Below, piece by piece: positions 1 through 9,119 of a stretch of DNA of 64,000 nucleotides. The DNA comes from Synechococcus sp. CC9605 (lineage in GTDB: Bacteria > Cyanobacteriota > Cyanobacteriia > PCC-6307 > Cyanobiaceae). The translations under genes and the position numbers were made by a program. Where the stretch lies: contig NC_007516.1 of the NCBI RefSeq assembly GCF_000012625.1, forward strand, positions 620,001 through 684,000. Reading direction: 5' to 3'. Under the pieces are notes generated by a model. It saw only the letters and a list, made by a program, of their open reading frames with translations, was not told where the DNA came from and ran no database searches. Positions within the stretch are counted from its first letter, which is position 1. The number at the start of each line of letters is the position of its first letter.

Positions 1-51
1 GGCTGACTCCAACACCTTCACAACATCACCAGGTTGAAGATCCAACTCCAT
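1..51 (-). CDS. Hyper-conserved small protein PSHCP, N-terminal 17 codons only
   Basis: The reading frame starts at an ATG on the minus strand and runs off the left edge, giving MELDLQPGDVVKVLESA. From memory this matches the start of PSHCP, a roughly 62-residue SH3-like protein nearly invariant across Prochlorococcus and marine Synechococcus and linked to translation and nucleic-acid binding. Its place just after tRNA-Trp and rplS on the same strand fits that link. Only 17 residues are visible, so the identification rests on recall of the N-terminus and on context. Confidence 0.75.
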   Translation of the reverse strand, partial: MELDLQPGDVVKVLESA

Positions 52-88
52 GCTCAGAACCGGGAAAGTGCACGAGGGGAACATCGGA

Positions 89-161
89 CGCGCCGTGGAG
101 GACTCGAACCCCCGACATCAGGTTTTGGAGACCTGCGTTCTACCAACTGAACTAACGGCGC
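89..161 (-). tRNA. trnW: tRNA-Trp (CCA anticodon)
   Basis: A 73-nt cloverleaf reads on the minus strand. The 7-bp acceptor stem pairs GCGCCGT with ACGGCGC, the discriminator is G, the anticodon loop is CTCCAAA with anticodon CCA, and the T-loop is the standard GGTTCGAGTCC. The 3' CCA is not encoded and must be added after transcription. It lies between rplS and the PSHCP gene on the same strand, so all three may be co-transcribed. Confidence 0.97.
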
Positions 162-221
162 AAAGCGATGTACCCCTCAGCCAACGTTGAAGTTGGCAAC
201 TGATTGAACGAGGTCGAAACC

Positions 222-698
222 TCAGCGATCGAAGCGCTGCTTCACGCGGGTGGCCTTGCCCACCCGTTCCCGCAGATAGAAAAGCTTCGCCCTACGCACT
301 TTACCGCGCCGTTCCACCTTGATGGAAGCCACCTGGGGGCTGTGCAGCATGAACACCCGCTCAACGCCGATGCCCTGGAAAATCCGGCGCACCGTGATGG
401 TCTGGTTGAGACCGCCATGGCGCTTGGAAATCACCACGCCCTCGTAGGGCTGAACGCGCTCCTTGTTGCCCTCGCTGATGCGAACGCCAACGCGCACGGT
501 GTCACCCACATAGATCTCAGGAAGATCATCCTTCTGCTGAGACGACTCAAAGGAGCGAATCAGAGCTTCGGGGCTCAGTTTCTTGGCAGCAGCACTTGAA
601 GCCTTGCTGGACTTCGCCACTGTGGCCTCTGGTGCTGCTTCCACAGCCGTTTCGGTGTTCTCGTCGGTCACCGCTGTGTCCTTCGAATCGGCTGCCAT
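222..698 (-). CDS. rplS: 50S ribosomal protein L19
   Basis: This encodes the large-subunit protein L19, located at the 30S-50S interface. The C-terminal ~115 residues carry the family core ([60 protein letters not shown]). The first ~45 residues are an Ala/Glu/Lys-rich extension. I chose the ATG giving MAADSKD (158 aa). An upstream in-frame start would add only eight residues (MAIQRGAG) and looks unlikely. It precedes tRNA-Trp on the same strand. Confidence 0.95.
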
Positions 699-723
699 CC
701 CAGCTCCGCGTTGTATCGCCAAA

Positions 724-1011
724 CTATGAGTGTACCTTTCGACGCCATCGCTCTATTAAGAGCACCATCCCTGTGATCAGCATCCACAGCAGGCCGATGG
801 CGTTGAGAAGAACAACCATCGGTTCCAGCGTGGAACCGAGCCATTCCCCTTCATGCACCACCATTAACCAGTGAACTTGTTCCCGACTGGCTCCGAACCA
901 GTCCCGGGCTAGGCGGTAACTGACACCGGAGAACACCGTCACCAGCAAAGGCGCCAGAACGAAAGGTGCAACGCTCCGATGCAGTTCACGCAAGCGCACA
1001 AGCAGCGACAT
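724..1011 (-). CDS. Small PepSY-like membrane protein
   Basis: This is a protein of about 95 residues with two hydrophobic helices: one near the N-terminus ([20 protein letters not shown]) and one near the C-terminus ([18 protein letters not shown]). Between them lies a charged loop containing [12 protein letters not shown]. Such two-helix PepSY-associated proteins are common in cyanobacteria, but I infer the family only from the layout and the VHEG-type motif. An alternative ATG three codons upstream (position 1020) is possible. It ends 25 nt upstream of the rplS start on the same strand and is divergent from map. Confidence 0.6.
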   Translation of the reverse strand: MSLLVRLRELHRSVAPFVLAPLLVTVFSGVSYRLARDWFGASREQVHWLMVVHEGEWLGSTLEPMVVLLNAIGLLWMLITGMVLLIERWRRKVHS

Positions 1012-1064
1012 GACCGGCATCAATTCGGTTGCTGTTGATAGCGTGACGGATATTGGGTTGAGCC

Positions 1065-1910
1065 ATGAATCTGTTTGCTGATCTTCTGGCATCCACCCAG
1101 GCAGCGCAGGGGCAGGTGACGGCGACCGGTCCGCGCATTCAGAAGCGTCGCGGTGTTGAGATCAAATCAGCCCGTGAAGTCAAGATCATGCGCAAGGCCA
1201 GCCACATCGTCGCCACCGTGCTGCGCGAGGTGATGGGAATGGTGGAGCCCGGCCAGACAACGGGAGATATTGATGCCTATGCCGAAAAACGCATCCGCGA
1301 AATGGGGGCGACCCCAAGTTTCAAGGGCTATCACGGTTTTCCGGCAAGCATCTGCGCCAGCATCAACAACGAAGTGGTGCATGGCATTCCGAGCCCGAAG
1401 CGTGTGATCCGCCAGGGCGATCTTCTGAAGGTGGATACCGGCGCCTACTTCGAGGGCTACCACGGCGATAGCTGCATCACGATCTGCGTTGGAAACGCGC
1501 CCCAGGAAGCACAGACCCTGAGCCGCGTTGCTAAGGAAGCCTTGATGGCTGGCCTGAGCCAGGTCAAAGCAGGCAACACATTGCTGGACATCGCTGGAGC
1601 CGTTGAAGACCACGTCAAGGCCAACGGTTTCAGTGTTGTGGAGGACTACACCGGCCACGGAGTTGGCAGGAACCTGCACGAAGAACCTTCCGTGTTCAAT
1701 TTCCGTACCGATGAGCTTCCCAACGTCACCCTGCGTCCTGGCATGACCCTGGCGATTGAGCCCATCCTCAATGCCGGCAGCAAGGCATGCCGCACCTTGC
1801 GAGACCAGTGGACCGTTGTGACCCGCGATGGCTCCCTCTCGGCGCAGTGGGAGCACACCGTTCTGGTGACGAGTGATGGATGCGAAATCCTCACGGATCG
1901 GGGCGACTGA
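1065..1910 (+). CDS. map: Methionine aminopeptidase, type I
   Basis: This 281-residue enzyme removes the initiator methionine from nascent proteins. All five metal ligands can be placed: Asp in [15 protein letters not shown] (first and last Asp), His in [12 protein letters not shown], Glu in AIEPIL and Glu in AQWEHTVL. The substrate-pocket motif [18 protein letters not shown] is also present. The N-terminus has ~30 residues before the catalytic fold and no zinc fingers. The last 20 nt overlap the 3' end of the convergent dehydrogenase gene. Confidence 0.96.
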   Translation: MNLFADLLASTQAAQGQVTATGPRIQKRRGVEIKSAREVKIMRKASHIVATVLREVMGMVEPGQTTGDIDAYAEKRIREMGATPSFKGYHGFPASICASINNEVVHGIPSPKRVIRQGDLLKVDTGAYFEGYHGDSCITICVGNAPQEAQTLSRVAKEALMAGLSQVKAGNTLLDIAGAVEDHVKANGFSVVEDYTGHGVGRNLHEEPSVFNFRTDELPNVTLRPGMTLAIEPILNAGSKACRTLRDQWTVVTRDGSLSAQWEHTVLVTSDGCEILTDRGD

Positions 1911-2610
1911 GGATTCGGCTGTAGACCCGCCGTCCAAGCTCGGTTAGAGGCATCAAAACATAGGTCAGGGGGTTTGGCGTCACGATCACCAGGCGAAATC
2001 CCCAGCCCGCCTGGCGCAGCACCTGACCTGCGACGAAATCAGCGCCCATCACCCCGATCGGATTGAGCGATGAGCGAAAGGGGCCCAGCACCAGCTTGCG
2101 CAGAATCAGGGCCTCCCGGCCTGAGGCATCAAGCACCGCGCCGCGGATGCTCACCAGTTGTCCCAGCATCCTCTTGGTGAGCTCGTAAACAGGACTCACG
2201 GCAGGCTGGATTTCAGCCTCCGAGGTGTTGACCCACACTTCCTTCGGGCTGACCTGCGGAGATGCTCTGCTGATGGCCTCAAATCGCTGCATCAGCCGCC
2301 AGCTGCTCAAGGTGTTGATCTCCAGCGCCTGATTGATCACATCGGGGCTTTGACCGCCCTGCGGATTGATTCCGTGATTCAGGATCAGAACATCGATCGC
2401 CGCGAGATCCTCATCCAGGCTGGCTTCCTCTCCGCAGCTCCAGCTCACCCAGCGATGTGGCCCCTCCGGATGCTCTGGCGGAGTGGAACCGTGGGTGAAT
2501 CCGGTGACGTGGGCGCCTGCGGCACGGAAACAACGGGCCAGGGCTGCGCCAAGGGCTCCACGAGCGCCTGTGATGCCGATCCGTTTGCCGTGGAAAGGGG
2601 ACTGGGCCAT
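1891..2610 (-). CDS. Short-chain dehydrogenase/reductase (SDR)
   Basis: This is a 239-residue protein with a Rossmann nucleotide-binding motif at its start ([13 protein letters not shown], TGxxGxxG type). Its active site has NTSEAE for the usual Ser strand and YELTKRM for YxxxK, and ILNHGIN matches the NAG-like motif. Substrate is unknown. The start was placed at the ATG giving [15 protein letters not shown]; an ATG six codons upstream is possible. The C-terminal ~40 residues are hydrophobic, which may mean membrane association. It overlaps map tail to tail. Confidence 0.8.
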   Translation of the reverse strand: MAQSPFHGKRIGITGARGALGAALARCFRAAGAHVTGFTHGSTPPEHPEGPHRWVSWSCGEEASLDEDLAAIDVLILNHGINPQGGQSPDVINQALEINTLSSWRLMQRFEAISRASPQVSPKEVWVNTSEAEIQPAVSPVYELTKRMLGQLVSIRGAVLDASGREALILRKLVLGPFRSSLNPIGVMGADFVAGQVLRQAGWGFRLVIVTPNPLTYVLMPLTELGRRVYSRILSRPDP

Positions 2611-2664
2611 GGGGCCAGCTTGGGGCATCCTTGAAGCGAGCGGAGCAAGAATCGAGCACCAGCT

Positions 2665-3033
2665 GTGTCAGACGCCGCCCAACTGGTTCTGTTTGCTCCC
2701 TACTGCGGTGGGGTCAGTCGCGAGCAAGATCTCTTCGCAGCGCTGCAGATCCTGGGGCGTGGCGCACTGCAGGGGCGGCGTCCGGTGGCCGGAAGCGATG
2801 GACATCCTTACGAACTCCGTTGGAATGGGGTTGATGCACCGATGGAGAGGCTGGACTGCCAGCTTTGTTTTCCCGGTCATCCCGAGGGGAATGTTGATTT
2901 CGCCGTCACCACTCATCAGCTGGTGACCTGGCTCATGGATTGTTCCCATCTCCAACCATCGGAGCCTGATCTGCCCGATGGGTTCTGGCAGTGGTTGTTG
3001 ATCGAGCGCGGAGATGCACCAGAACAGGCCTAG
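2665..3033 (+). CDS. Conserved hypothetical protein, 122 aa
   Basis: A GTG-started frame encodes MSDAAQLVLFAPYCGGVSRE. No membrane segment or known motif is visible. The protein is acidic and tryptophan-rich toward the C-terminus (GFWQWLLIERGD), and two cysteines (LDCQLCF) sit mid-protein. It starts 54 nt after the divergent dehydrogenase start and ends 26 nt before the BioD-like gene on the same strand, so co-transcription with that gene is plausible. I cannot assign a function. Confidence 0.55.
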   Translation: MSDAAQLVLFAPYCGGVSREQDLFAALQILGRGALQGRRPVAGSDGHPYELRWNGVDAPMERLDCQLCFPGHPEGNVDFAVTTHQLVTWLMDCSHLQPSEPDLPDGFWQWLLIERGDAPEQA

Positions 3034-3059
3034 ATTCGGCAATGACAGGCATCACCTCC

Positions 3060-4157
3060 ATGGGAACGACACTGTTGATCGGATCGTGTGAGCCGTTCAG
3101 TGGGAAGTCAGCTCTCGTCCTTGGAATTGCCCAGCAGCTTGCCCGTTCCGGACAGCAGATCAGGTTCGGAAAGCCCCTGGCCACAAGCCTGGATTGGGAT
3201 CCGAACCAGGGGCCGCTGCCTCAACCGCTCATCGATGACGACGTTCGCTTTGTTGGTGAAACGCTCAATCTGCCGCCTGAGCGTCTGATTCCTTCGATGC
3301 ATCTGCTGTCGCCGACAACAGCTGCCCAGCGCCTTGGCCAGGGCGAGTTGGACGCTGGCCAAGGTTTCGCGGAGCTGCGCCAGCACATTCAGGCTGATGA
3401 GGGACTCACCCTCCTGGAATGTGCGGGAAGCCTCCAGGAGGGATTGTTGTACGGCCTCAGCCTTCCGCAGCTGGCCACAGGGTTGGATGCCAAGGTCGTC
3501 TTGGTGCACCTCTGGCAGGACAGCCGCAGTGTGGATGCACTGTTGGCGGCCAAGCAGATCCTGGGCGACCGTCTGGTTGGAGTGGTGCTGAACGCTGTCA
3601 CGCCAGAGGAGGTCGAAAGCTTGGAGCGACAGGTGGTTCCTGCCTTGCAGGGGCTGGGCTTGCAGGTGTTCGGTGTCATGCCCCGTTCCCCTTTGCTTCG
3701 CAGCGTCACCGTCGGCGAGTTGGTGCGGCGGCTGAATGCCCGGGTGATTTGCTGCAAGGAACGGCAGGAACTGCTGGTGGAAACCCTGAGCATCGGCGCG
3801 ATGAATGTGAATTCGGCCATGGAGTTCTTCCGAAAACGACGCAACATGGCTGTGGTGACAGGGGCGGATCGCACCGACATCCAGCTGGCCGCTCTGGAGG
3901 CCTCAACCCAATGTCTAATTCTCACTGGCGCTGGTGAACCTCTTCCTCAATTGATCAATCGCGCGGAGGAATTGGACGTGCCCTTACTCAAGGTCGAGCA
4001 CGACACTCTGGCCACGGTGGGGGTGATTGAGCAGGCCTTCGGCCATGTGCGCCTGCATGAAGCTGTGAAGGCCACCTATGCCTTCCGTCTTGTGGAAGAG
4101 CACTGCAAGCTCGATCAGCTTTTCAGCGCATTGAATCTGACGGTTCAGCACGCCTGA
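3060..4157 (+). CDS. BioD-like P-loop / DRTGG-domain protein (Pta N-terminal-like)
   Basis: This 365-residue protein resembles the regulatory N-terminal half of large phosphotransacetylases but has no Pta catalytic domain. The N-terminal ~210 residues form a dethiobiotin-synthetase-like P-loop ATPase (LLIGSCEPFSGKSALVLGIA). The C-terminal half looks like a DRTGG domain (GAMNVNSAMEFFRKRRN, VVTGADRTDIQLAALE). I chose the ATG giving MGTTLLIG, because the P-loop then lies at residue ~10. An in-frame ATG six codons upstream also exists. A role as an ATP or metabolite sensor is inference. The next gene starts 16 nt downstream. Confidence 0.75.
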   Translation: MGTTLLIGSCEPFSGKSALVLGIAQQLARSGQQIRFGKPLATSLDWDPNQGPLPQPLIDDDVRFVGETLNLPPERLIPSMHLLSPTTAAQRLGQGELDAGQGFAELRQHIQADEGLTLLECAGSLQEGLLYGLSLPQLATGLDAKVVLVHLWQDSRSVDALLAAKQILGDRLVGVVLNAVTPEEVESLERQVVPALQGLGLQVFGVMPRSPLLRSVTVGELVRRLNARVICCKERQELLVETLSIGAMNVNSAMEFFRKRRNMAVVTGADRTDIQLAALEASTQCLILTGAGEPLPQLINRAEELDVPLLKVEHDTLATVGVIEQAFGHVRLHEAVKATYAFRLVEEHCKLDQLFSALNLTVQHA

Positions 4158-4173
4158 TGGTTGCTAACTTCCG

Positions 4174-4710
4174 ATGAAATCAGGCGGCAAGTTTTCCTTG
4201 GGTCAGTCACTGGATCTGCCGGCTCTTGATCGGGTTGACACGCTTGCGCAGGAACTCGCTCTTCTGCAGGACAAAAGCCAACGAAGGATCGCCATCCTCG
4301 GCAGCCGCCATGTGCCCGTTGTGGCGGTTCACCTGATCGAGTTGGTGGCGCGCTCTCTCGTTCAGGAAGGGCACTCCCTGGTCACCTCCGGATCCCAGGG
4401 CGTTAATGCTGCGGTGATTCGTGGATGTTTGGAGGTGGATCCTTCCAAACTCACGGTCTTGTTGCCCCAGAGCCTCGACCGACAGGTGCCTGAAATCAGA
4501 GATCTTCTCGATCGGGTGTTGCACCTGGTGGACAAGCCCGAGCAGGACGATCTGCCTTTGCCCATGGCCAGCAGTTTGTGCAATCAAGAGATCATCAACC
4601 GCTGTGATCAGTTGATCTGCCTGGCCTTTCATGACAGTGAAACGCTGCTGGCCAGTGCTCGAACGGCTGAGGATATGGGGAAGGTGGTGAGCCTTCTGTA
4701 TTTCGACTAG
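4174..4710 (+). CDS. DprA/SLOG-type nucleotide-binding protein
   Basis: This 178-residue protein is built on a Rossmann-like core: RRIAILGSRHVPVVAVHLIE, then LVTSGSQGVNAAVIRG, then LTVLLPQSL and a late CDQLICLAF strand. The pattern of GSR followed by SGSQGVNAA is typical of the SLOG superfamily. Cyanobacterial members are usually annotated as DNA-recombination-mediator (DprA-like) proteins. It lacks the length and extra domains of full DprA, so a true role in ssDNA handling is uncertain. It follows the BioD-like gene by 16 nt, probably as one operon. Confidence 0.65.
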   Translation: MKSGGKFSLGQSLDLPALDRVDTLAQELALLQDKSQRRIAILGSRHVPVVAVHLIELVARSLVQEGHSLVTSGSQGVNAAVIRGCLEVDPSKLTVLLPQSLDRQVPEIRDLLDRVLHLVDKPEQDDLPLPMASSLCNQEIINRCDQLICLAFHDSETLLASARTAEDMGKVVSLLYFD

Positions 4711-4850
4711 GTAACAGGTTTGGCTTCAGGGAAATTCATGGTTCTTTTCCATTGCTAGTGGGTGTGGTGGGATCGGCTCCCTGAGCGATTCAACCTACTG
4801 GCATTTCTAAACCCATAACCATAGATAGAGAGATTGCAGATAAGTTGCTG

Positions 4851-6797
4851 TCAATCAGGTGTTGTTAAATAGCGTTGATACCAACTCAGCATGCGGTGCA
4901 TGAGATCTAATTTTTGGGTTCGGTTTACGAATCCATGTCTTTCCCCTGGATAGATCACCTTCAGTGTTGTGACTCCGGCATCCTGCACCGCTCGATGCAT
5001 CTGATCCACTTGGCCTGGGGGTGTGCGTGTGTCATGGCTGCCGGCATAAAACAAAACCGGTGTTGTCACCTTCGCTGAATGGTTGATTGGAGATCGTGCT
5101 CTTGCCAGTGATTGGTCAGTGAAGGGGGGTGCTTCAAGAAAAACTCTCAGATAATGAGGAATATCTGTGGTTCCATAGAAACTAACCCAATCAGCAATGA
5201 TTCCTCCGGATACTGCGGCTTTGAAGCGTGTTGTTTGCGTGATGGCCCAGGAGCTTAGATAACCGCCATAGCTGTAGCCCCCAATGCCGAGGCGATCAGG
5301 GTCGGCTAGTCCGTCGGCAACCAAATGATCCACTCCGCTGATGACATCGATGAAATCAATTCCGCCAAGATCTCCTGTATTTGCATTGATGTAATCAACA
5401 CTAGCGCCGAGAGATCCCCGCACATTCGGAAAAAAAGTGATGTAGCCCTTGGCAGCAAGCAACTGCCCCCAATCTGTAAATCCATCAGGCCATCCGCGTT
5501 GCCACGCAGATGTCGGGCCGCCATGGAGAATTGTCACCATCGGATAACGACGACCAGGCTGATGGCCAACTGGAAGGACAACAAATCCATGCACCCTTTT
5601 GCCATCATTTGGATTGCGCCAATGCACATCACGCACAGCACCAAATCTGATCTGTTCAACCTTCGGGTTCAAACGGGTGAGCTGTTTGGGGGGCTTGTTA
5701 GAACCGATTATCCAGAGGTCGGGAGGGGTTGATTGTGAGGCTTTGAGAAGAACGAAATCGCCGGAAGCTGCGTGGGATGAGTAGGTGTCCTTTGCAAACA
5801 CGCTCACTCCGGATGGGCTTAAGTTCTGGCGTAATCCTGTCTCTCGATCAATCTTGACGAGGGTGGTCTGATTCTCTTTCAGTAATTGCCCCATTAAAAA
5901 ACGGGAGTCGGCGGACCAGCGGGGATCACTGAATGTTGCTCTGGCTCCCTCCAGTAAAAGTCGGCTCTGACCGTTGTCAGTCGATATCAATGCTGGTGAC
6001 CAGGCATCTCCGGGTGATGGACTCCATATGTCGACATGGATGAATTTTGAATCTGGAGACCAGAGCAATGGAGAATTCCAGCCGATGCGGTTTGAAAAAC
6101 GCCGTTCCACCTCACCGGTGTCGCTGTCCAGAACAACAAGTTGTCTGGTATTGACCACATCCTCATTTGTGGCCGTTGGAGAGATCAGAGCGGCGATTCT
6201 GGTTCCATCCGGTGACCAATCAAAGTCGATCACATTCAGACCGGATGGTGAGATCACTCTCAGTTCTTCTCCGGAAATTGAAATGCGGTTGAGCTTTGTG
6301 AGGGGTCGGGGCTGATTCGACAGCTGGGGGTCACCGTCTTCTACAGTCGGATCCTGGGTACTTAAAAAAGCCACACTTCTGCCATCAGGAGACCAACGAA
6401 ATTGGGAAATGTTTCCGCTTAGTTGCGTCAATTGATGCAGTTGATCCCCATCTGCATTGACCAGGTAAATCTGGGTTCTCGGTTCGGTCGACCCTATGGT
6501 TTTTCGTTGGGAGAGGAAGGCCAACCGTGTTCCATCCGGAGACCATCGCGGCGACCAGTCACGCTCAGGACTGGAGATCCAGCGCTGGGGGGCAGCGTTG
6601 CCATCGGCCGGCACCCTCCAAAGATCTTGATCGCCGCGCCAGGGTTCTCCTTTTGGTTGCGGACCGGGCTCTTCCAAGACGAAGACGACCGTTCCACCAT
6701 CCGGGGAGATTTGAGTCGGAGGCCTCGCGGGTGGTGAGGAAATCCAGTGGGATAGCTGTACGTCGCTCTGATGCTGTCGATGAACCAGCCAGGACAC
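4851..6797 (-). CDS. S9-family serine peptidase (acylaminoacyl-peptidase type)
   Basis: This 648-residue protein has a TolB/beta-propeller N-terminal region followed by an alpha/beta-hydrolase domain. The propeller repeats are visible as SPRWSPDGTRLAFLSQ, QFRWSPDGRSVAFLS and DFDWSPDGTRIAAL. The catalytic triad is Ser in GGYSYGGYL, Asp in YAGSHDTRTPPGQ and His in GERHGFVNR. No signal peptide is evident, so it is probably cytoplasmic, clearing short peptides. Its GC content is visibly lower than that of its neighbours (27 G/C of 60 at 5161-5220). The gap at 4711-4850 shows no clear terminator. Confidence 0.9.
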   Translation of the reverse strand: MSWLVHRQHQSDVQLSHWISSPPARPPTQISPDGGTVVFVLEEPGPQPKGEPWRGDQDLWRVPADGNAAPQRWISSPERDWSPRWSPDGTRLAFLSQRKTIGSTEPRTQIYLVNADGDQLHQLTQLSGNISQFRWSPDGRSVAFLSTQDPTVEDGDPQLSNQPRPLTKLNRISISGEELRVISPSGLNVIDFDWSPDGTRIAALISPTATNEDVVNTRQLVVLDSDTGEVERRFSNRIGWNSPLLWSPDSKFIHVDIWSPSPGDAWSPALISTDNGQSRLLLEGARATFSDPRWSADSRFLMGQLLKENQTTLVKIDRETGLRQNLSPSGVSVFAKDTYSSHAASGDFVLLKASQSTPPDLWIIGSNKPPKQLTRLNPKVEQIRFGAVRDVHWRNPNDGKRVHGFVVLPVGHQPGRRYPMVTILHGGPTSAWQRGWPDGFTDWGQLLAAKGYITFFPNVRGSLGASVDYINANTGDLGGIDFIDVISGVDHLVADGLADPDRLGIGGYSYGGYLSSWAITQTTRFKAAVSGGIIADWVSFYGTTDIPHYLRVFLEAPPFTDQSLARARSPINHSAKVTTPVLFYAGSHDTRTPPGQVDQMHRAVQDAGVTTLKVIYPGERHGFVNRTQKLDLMHRMLSWYQRYLTTPD

Positions 6798-6949
6798 ACA
6801 TCAAGAGAGCAATGCCACTCGTAAGCAAACTGCACTTCCGCCAAGTTTGCATAACGCTTCAAAAACTCATCCTTCAAACTATCTGCATTGGCGAAAGTTC
6901 GCTAAATCGGTTGATCAATCGGATTGTCGATCGTGCCAAGGCGGCACCG

Positions 6950-7402
6950 TTAACCAATTAATAGTGCTTTCAGCCCTTCGCTGTAGAGAATCCCGCTGCA
7001 GAGCAGGCCGCTGGCCCAGCACAGTCCCCGCGCTGGCGGGATGTTGCCCACGTAGGCGGCGATGTAGGCGAGCCGCAGCACGGGATGGGCAAAAGCTGCG
7101 ACAACGGCCGTGGCAGGCAACGTGCCCGTTTGCAGTGCTGCGGTCAGGGCCAACAGAGCCGCTGGGGCGTGAAGGCTGAAGGCCTCGAAGCTGTTCTGGT
7201 GGGCCCAGCTGGCCCGTTTGCCCCAGGCCGGATAGCGATCGAACATGGCTCGGGGGGCGGCCATGTCTTTCATTTCGAAGTTGGCGGCCGACCGGGCTGC
7301 CCCCAGGGGAAGGATGCTGGCCACAACGTAACCACCGGACAGCACCAACGACCAGGCGTAGGGCGCCGCATCCGTGGCGGTGAACAGCTGCAGCAGCGAC
7401 AT
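6950..7402 (-). CDS. MAPEG-family membrane protein
   Basis: This is a 150-residue, four-helix membrane protein. Visible segments include AYAWSLVLSGGYVVASILPL, FSLHAPAALLALTAAL and a C-terminal pair. The motif WAHQNSFEAFSLHAPAALLA between helices 1 and 2 is the MAPEG signature (cf. RAxxAHxNxxE). Eukaryotic members are microsomal glutathione or eicosanoid enzymes; the bacterial substrate is unknown. The start giving MSLLQLFTATD avoids an implausible 22-residue extension. It is divergent from yajQ, with only 55 nt between the two starts. Confidence 0.8.
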   Translation of the reverse strand: MSLLQLFTATDAAPYAWSLVLSGGYVVASILPLGAARSAANFEMKDMAAPRAMFDRYPAWGKRASWAHQNSFEAFSLHAPAALLALTAALQTGTLPATAVVAAFAHPVLRLAYIAAYVGNIPPARGLCWASGLLCSGILYSEGLKALLIG

Positions 7403-7457
7403 TGTTGGGGCTTCAAACCGCGCCTTTCTAAGCTGGAGCCAGGTAACAGCGCGAGCC

Positions 7458-7955
7458 ATGGCCAGCACCTATTCCTTTGATGTGGTGTCCGATTTCGACC
7501 GGCAAGAGCTGGTCAACACCCTCGACCAGGTGCGTCGTGATGTGGGCAACCGCTACGACCTCAAGGATTCCAACACGGAGATTGATCTGGAGGAGACGGA
7601 GCTGGTGATCACCACGGCCAGTGATATGACCCTTCAGGCGGTGGAGGATGTGCTGCGCACCAAGGCCACCAAGCGCAACCTTTCGCTGAAGATTTTCGAT
7701 TTCCAGACCCCGGAAACCGCGGGGGGAAATCGGGTGAGGCAGGTGGTGAAGCTGCGCAAGGGGTTGAGTCAAGAGATCGCCAAGAAACTGAGCAAGATGG
7801 TGCGCGATGAACTCAAGAAGGTGACGGTGGCGATCCAGGGGGAAAGTGTGCGGATCACGGGCAAAAGCAAGGATGACCTGCAGGCTGCGATTCAGCTGGT
7901 GAAGGGCAAGGAAGATGAATTGGATGTTCCCCTGCAGTTTGAAAACTATCGCTGA
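7458..7955 (+). CDS. YajQ family nucleotide-binding protein
   Basis: This 165-residue protein matches the YajQ family along its full length: MASTYSFDVVSDFDRQELVN, NRYDLKDSNTEIDL, VRQVVKLRKGLSQEIAKKLSK and the C-terminal DLQAAIQLVKGKEDELDVPLQFENYR region. YajQ proteins have two ferredoxin-like repeats and bind nucleotides. In some bacteria they bind cyclic-di-GMP. The start was set at the ATG giving the family's usual N-terminus. The 150 nt after it contain no recognisable terminator. Confidence 0.92.
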   Translation: MASTYSFDVVSDFDRQELVNTLDQVRRDVGNRYDLKDSNTEIDLEETELVITTASDMTLQAVEDVLRTKATKRNLSLKIFDFQTPETAGGNRVRQVVKLRKGLSQEIAKKLSKMVRDELKKVTVAIQGESVRITGKSKDDLQAAIQLVKGKEDELDVPLQFENYR

Positions 7956-8106
7956 TGAGGAGATCGCAAGATTTTGCTTTGGGTGATGCAAGCCACAAAC
8001 CTGTCTTGATGATGTCTCTGAAATTGTGAGTTCCTGCCAAAAATCCAGCACTGAAGATGTTTGGTTCAGGTGTTTGTGGTAATTTGAATGAAAATCTTTG
8101 GTTTGA

Positions 8107-9096
8107 GTGAGCAGCTTTGCCATAGCGGTTCGTGTTTTTGATGGTGAGGCTCCCTTTCTCCAGTCTTTCATTGATCACCACCGCCGCTTAGGGGTTGATG
8201 CTTTTTATCCGGTGCTCGCTCCGGGGGCTGCGCCGCTATGTCGAGAAATTTTTGCGCGTAACGGTGTCGCTGTCCACGAGTCTGACGGGCAGAGGATCAG
8301 CTCTCTTCAGGATCTGATTCGTGAAGATTATGTCGCTGTTATTGATGCTGATGAATATCTGCATCCAGGCTTGTTCGACTTTCTTGTTGAAGAAAAAGTT
8401 GAATCATTGTCGATGCCATGGCGGCTAACAGCGTCACTTGATGACGACTTCTTTGAGTCCAGTCAAAAGAAATTTTTTGTTTTTCCTCAGGTAAAATCGA
8501 TCGTTAAAACATCTGCTCTGAAGTTGCTTCGTCTTCATGAGTCCAATACCAATGGATCTGGGCGGAGACTGGGCATTGCTCAGGGACAGCACTTTCCTGT
8601 GCAGCACTATTACCTTCGCGGTCTTGATGACCTACTGCTGAAAGAGGGTGGTGTTGTGAAGCGAACCCTGGCGCAGAGTTCGGGGCGAAAGCCAGTCAAC
8701 CTCAGCGGGAATGCTGAATCATTGGATTTCCCTAGCCGTCATGCTCGTGTCGCTTATCTGCTGAAGGTTCTTGATTCCATTCCTCCGCAGGCTGACCCGT
8801 ACGGCATGGCGTTGGATCGTTCGATGTTGGATCGTCTTCGGGCCAATGTTGAGGGTGATCCTGAGGTTTCCAAGCGAGCGTTGCGCGACAGTGTTGTGAA
8901 GATCAAAAGGGTTTATCGGAACCGCACGATCCGTTGTGAAATCAACGCAATGCAACAGCTGCTTGCTAATGAGCCGCGCAAGATCAGTTATCAAAAAAGG
9001 GTGCTGAAATTGCTCCGGCAGGATTTTCAGTTTCGCCGCTCATGGTTGGGACGTCTAGAAAAAGCACGTGACTCCCTGTTGATGCCTTGGAGTTGA
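8107..9096 (+). CDS. Glycosyltransferase, GT2/GT92-like (DUF23 type)
   Basis: This 329-residue protein opens with an FAIAVRVFDGEAPFLQSFID strand-helix and an IDHHRRLGVDAFYPV region typical of the 'glycosyltransferase family 2-like / DUF23' group. A VAVIDADEYLHPGLFDFL segment holds the DxD-type metal/UDP-sugar motif, and QGQHFPVQHYYLRG is a later His-rich segment. The C-terminus is basic. It uses a GTG start with no obvious ribosome binding site. The first half is strikingly AT-rich for this window (19 G/C of 60 at 8461-8520), which suggests horizontal acquisition. A surface-polysaccharide role is inferred. Confidence 0.72.
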   Translation: MSSFAIAVRVFDGEAPFLQSFIDHHRRLGVDAFYPVLAPGAAPLCREIFARNGVAVHESDGQRISSLQDLIREDYVAVIDADEYLHPGLFDFLVEEKVESLSMPWRLTASLDDDFFESSQKKFFVFPQVKSIVKTSALKLLRLHESNTNGSGRRLGIAQGQHFPVQHYYLRGLDDLLLKEGGVVKRTLAQSSGRKPVNLSGNAESLDFPSRHARVAYLLKVLDSIPPQADPYGMALDRSMLDRLRANVEGDPEVSKRALRDSVVKIKRVYRNRTIRCEINAMQQLLANEPRKISYQKRVLKLLRQDFQFRRSWLGRLEKARDSLLMPWS

Positions 9097-9119
9097 GCCG
9101 CATGGGTCAGGGGCGATAC

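Noticed and set aside
180-197. 6-bp inverted repeat between rplS and tRNA-Trp
   Set aside because: The stem is short and no T-run follows on the minus strand, so a terminator cannot be supported.
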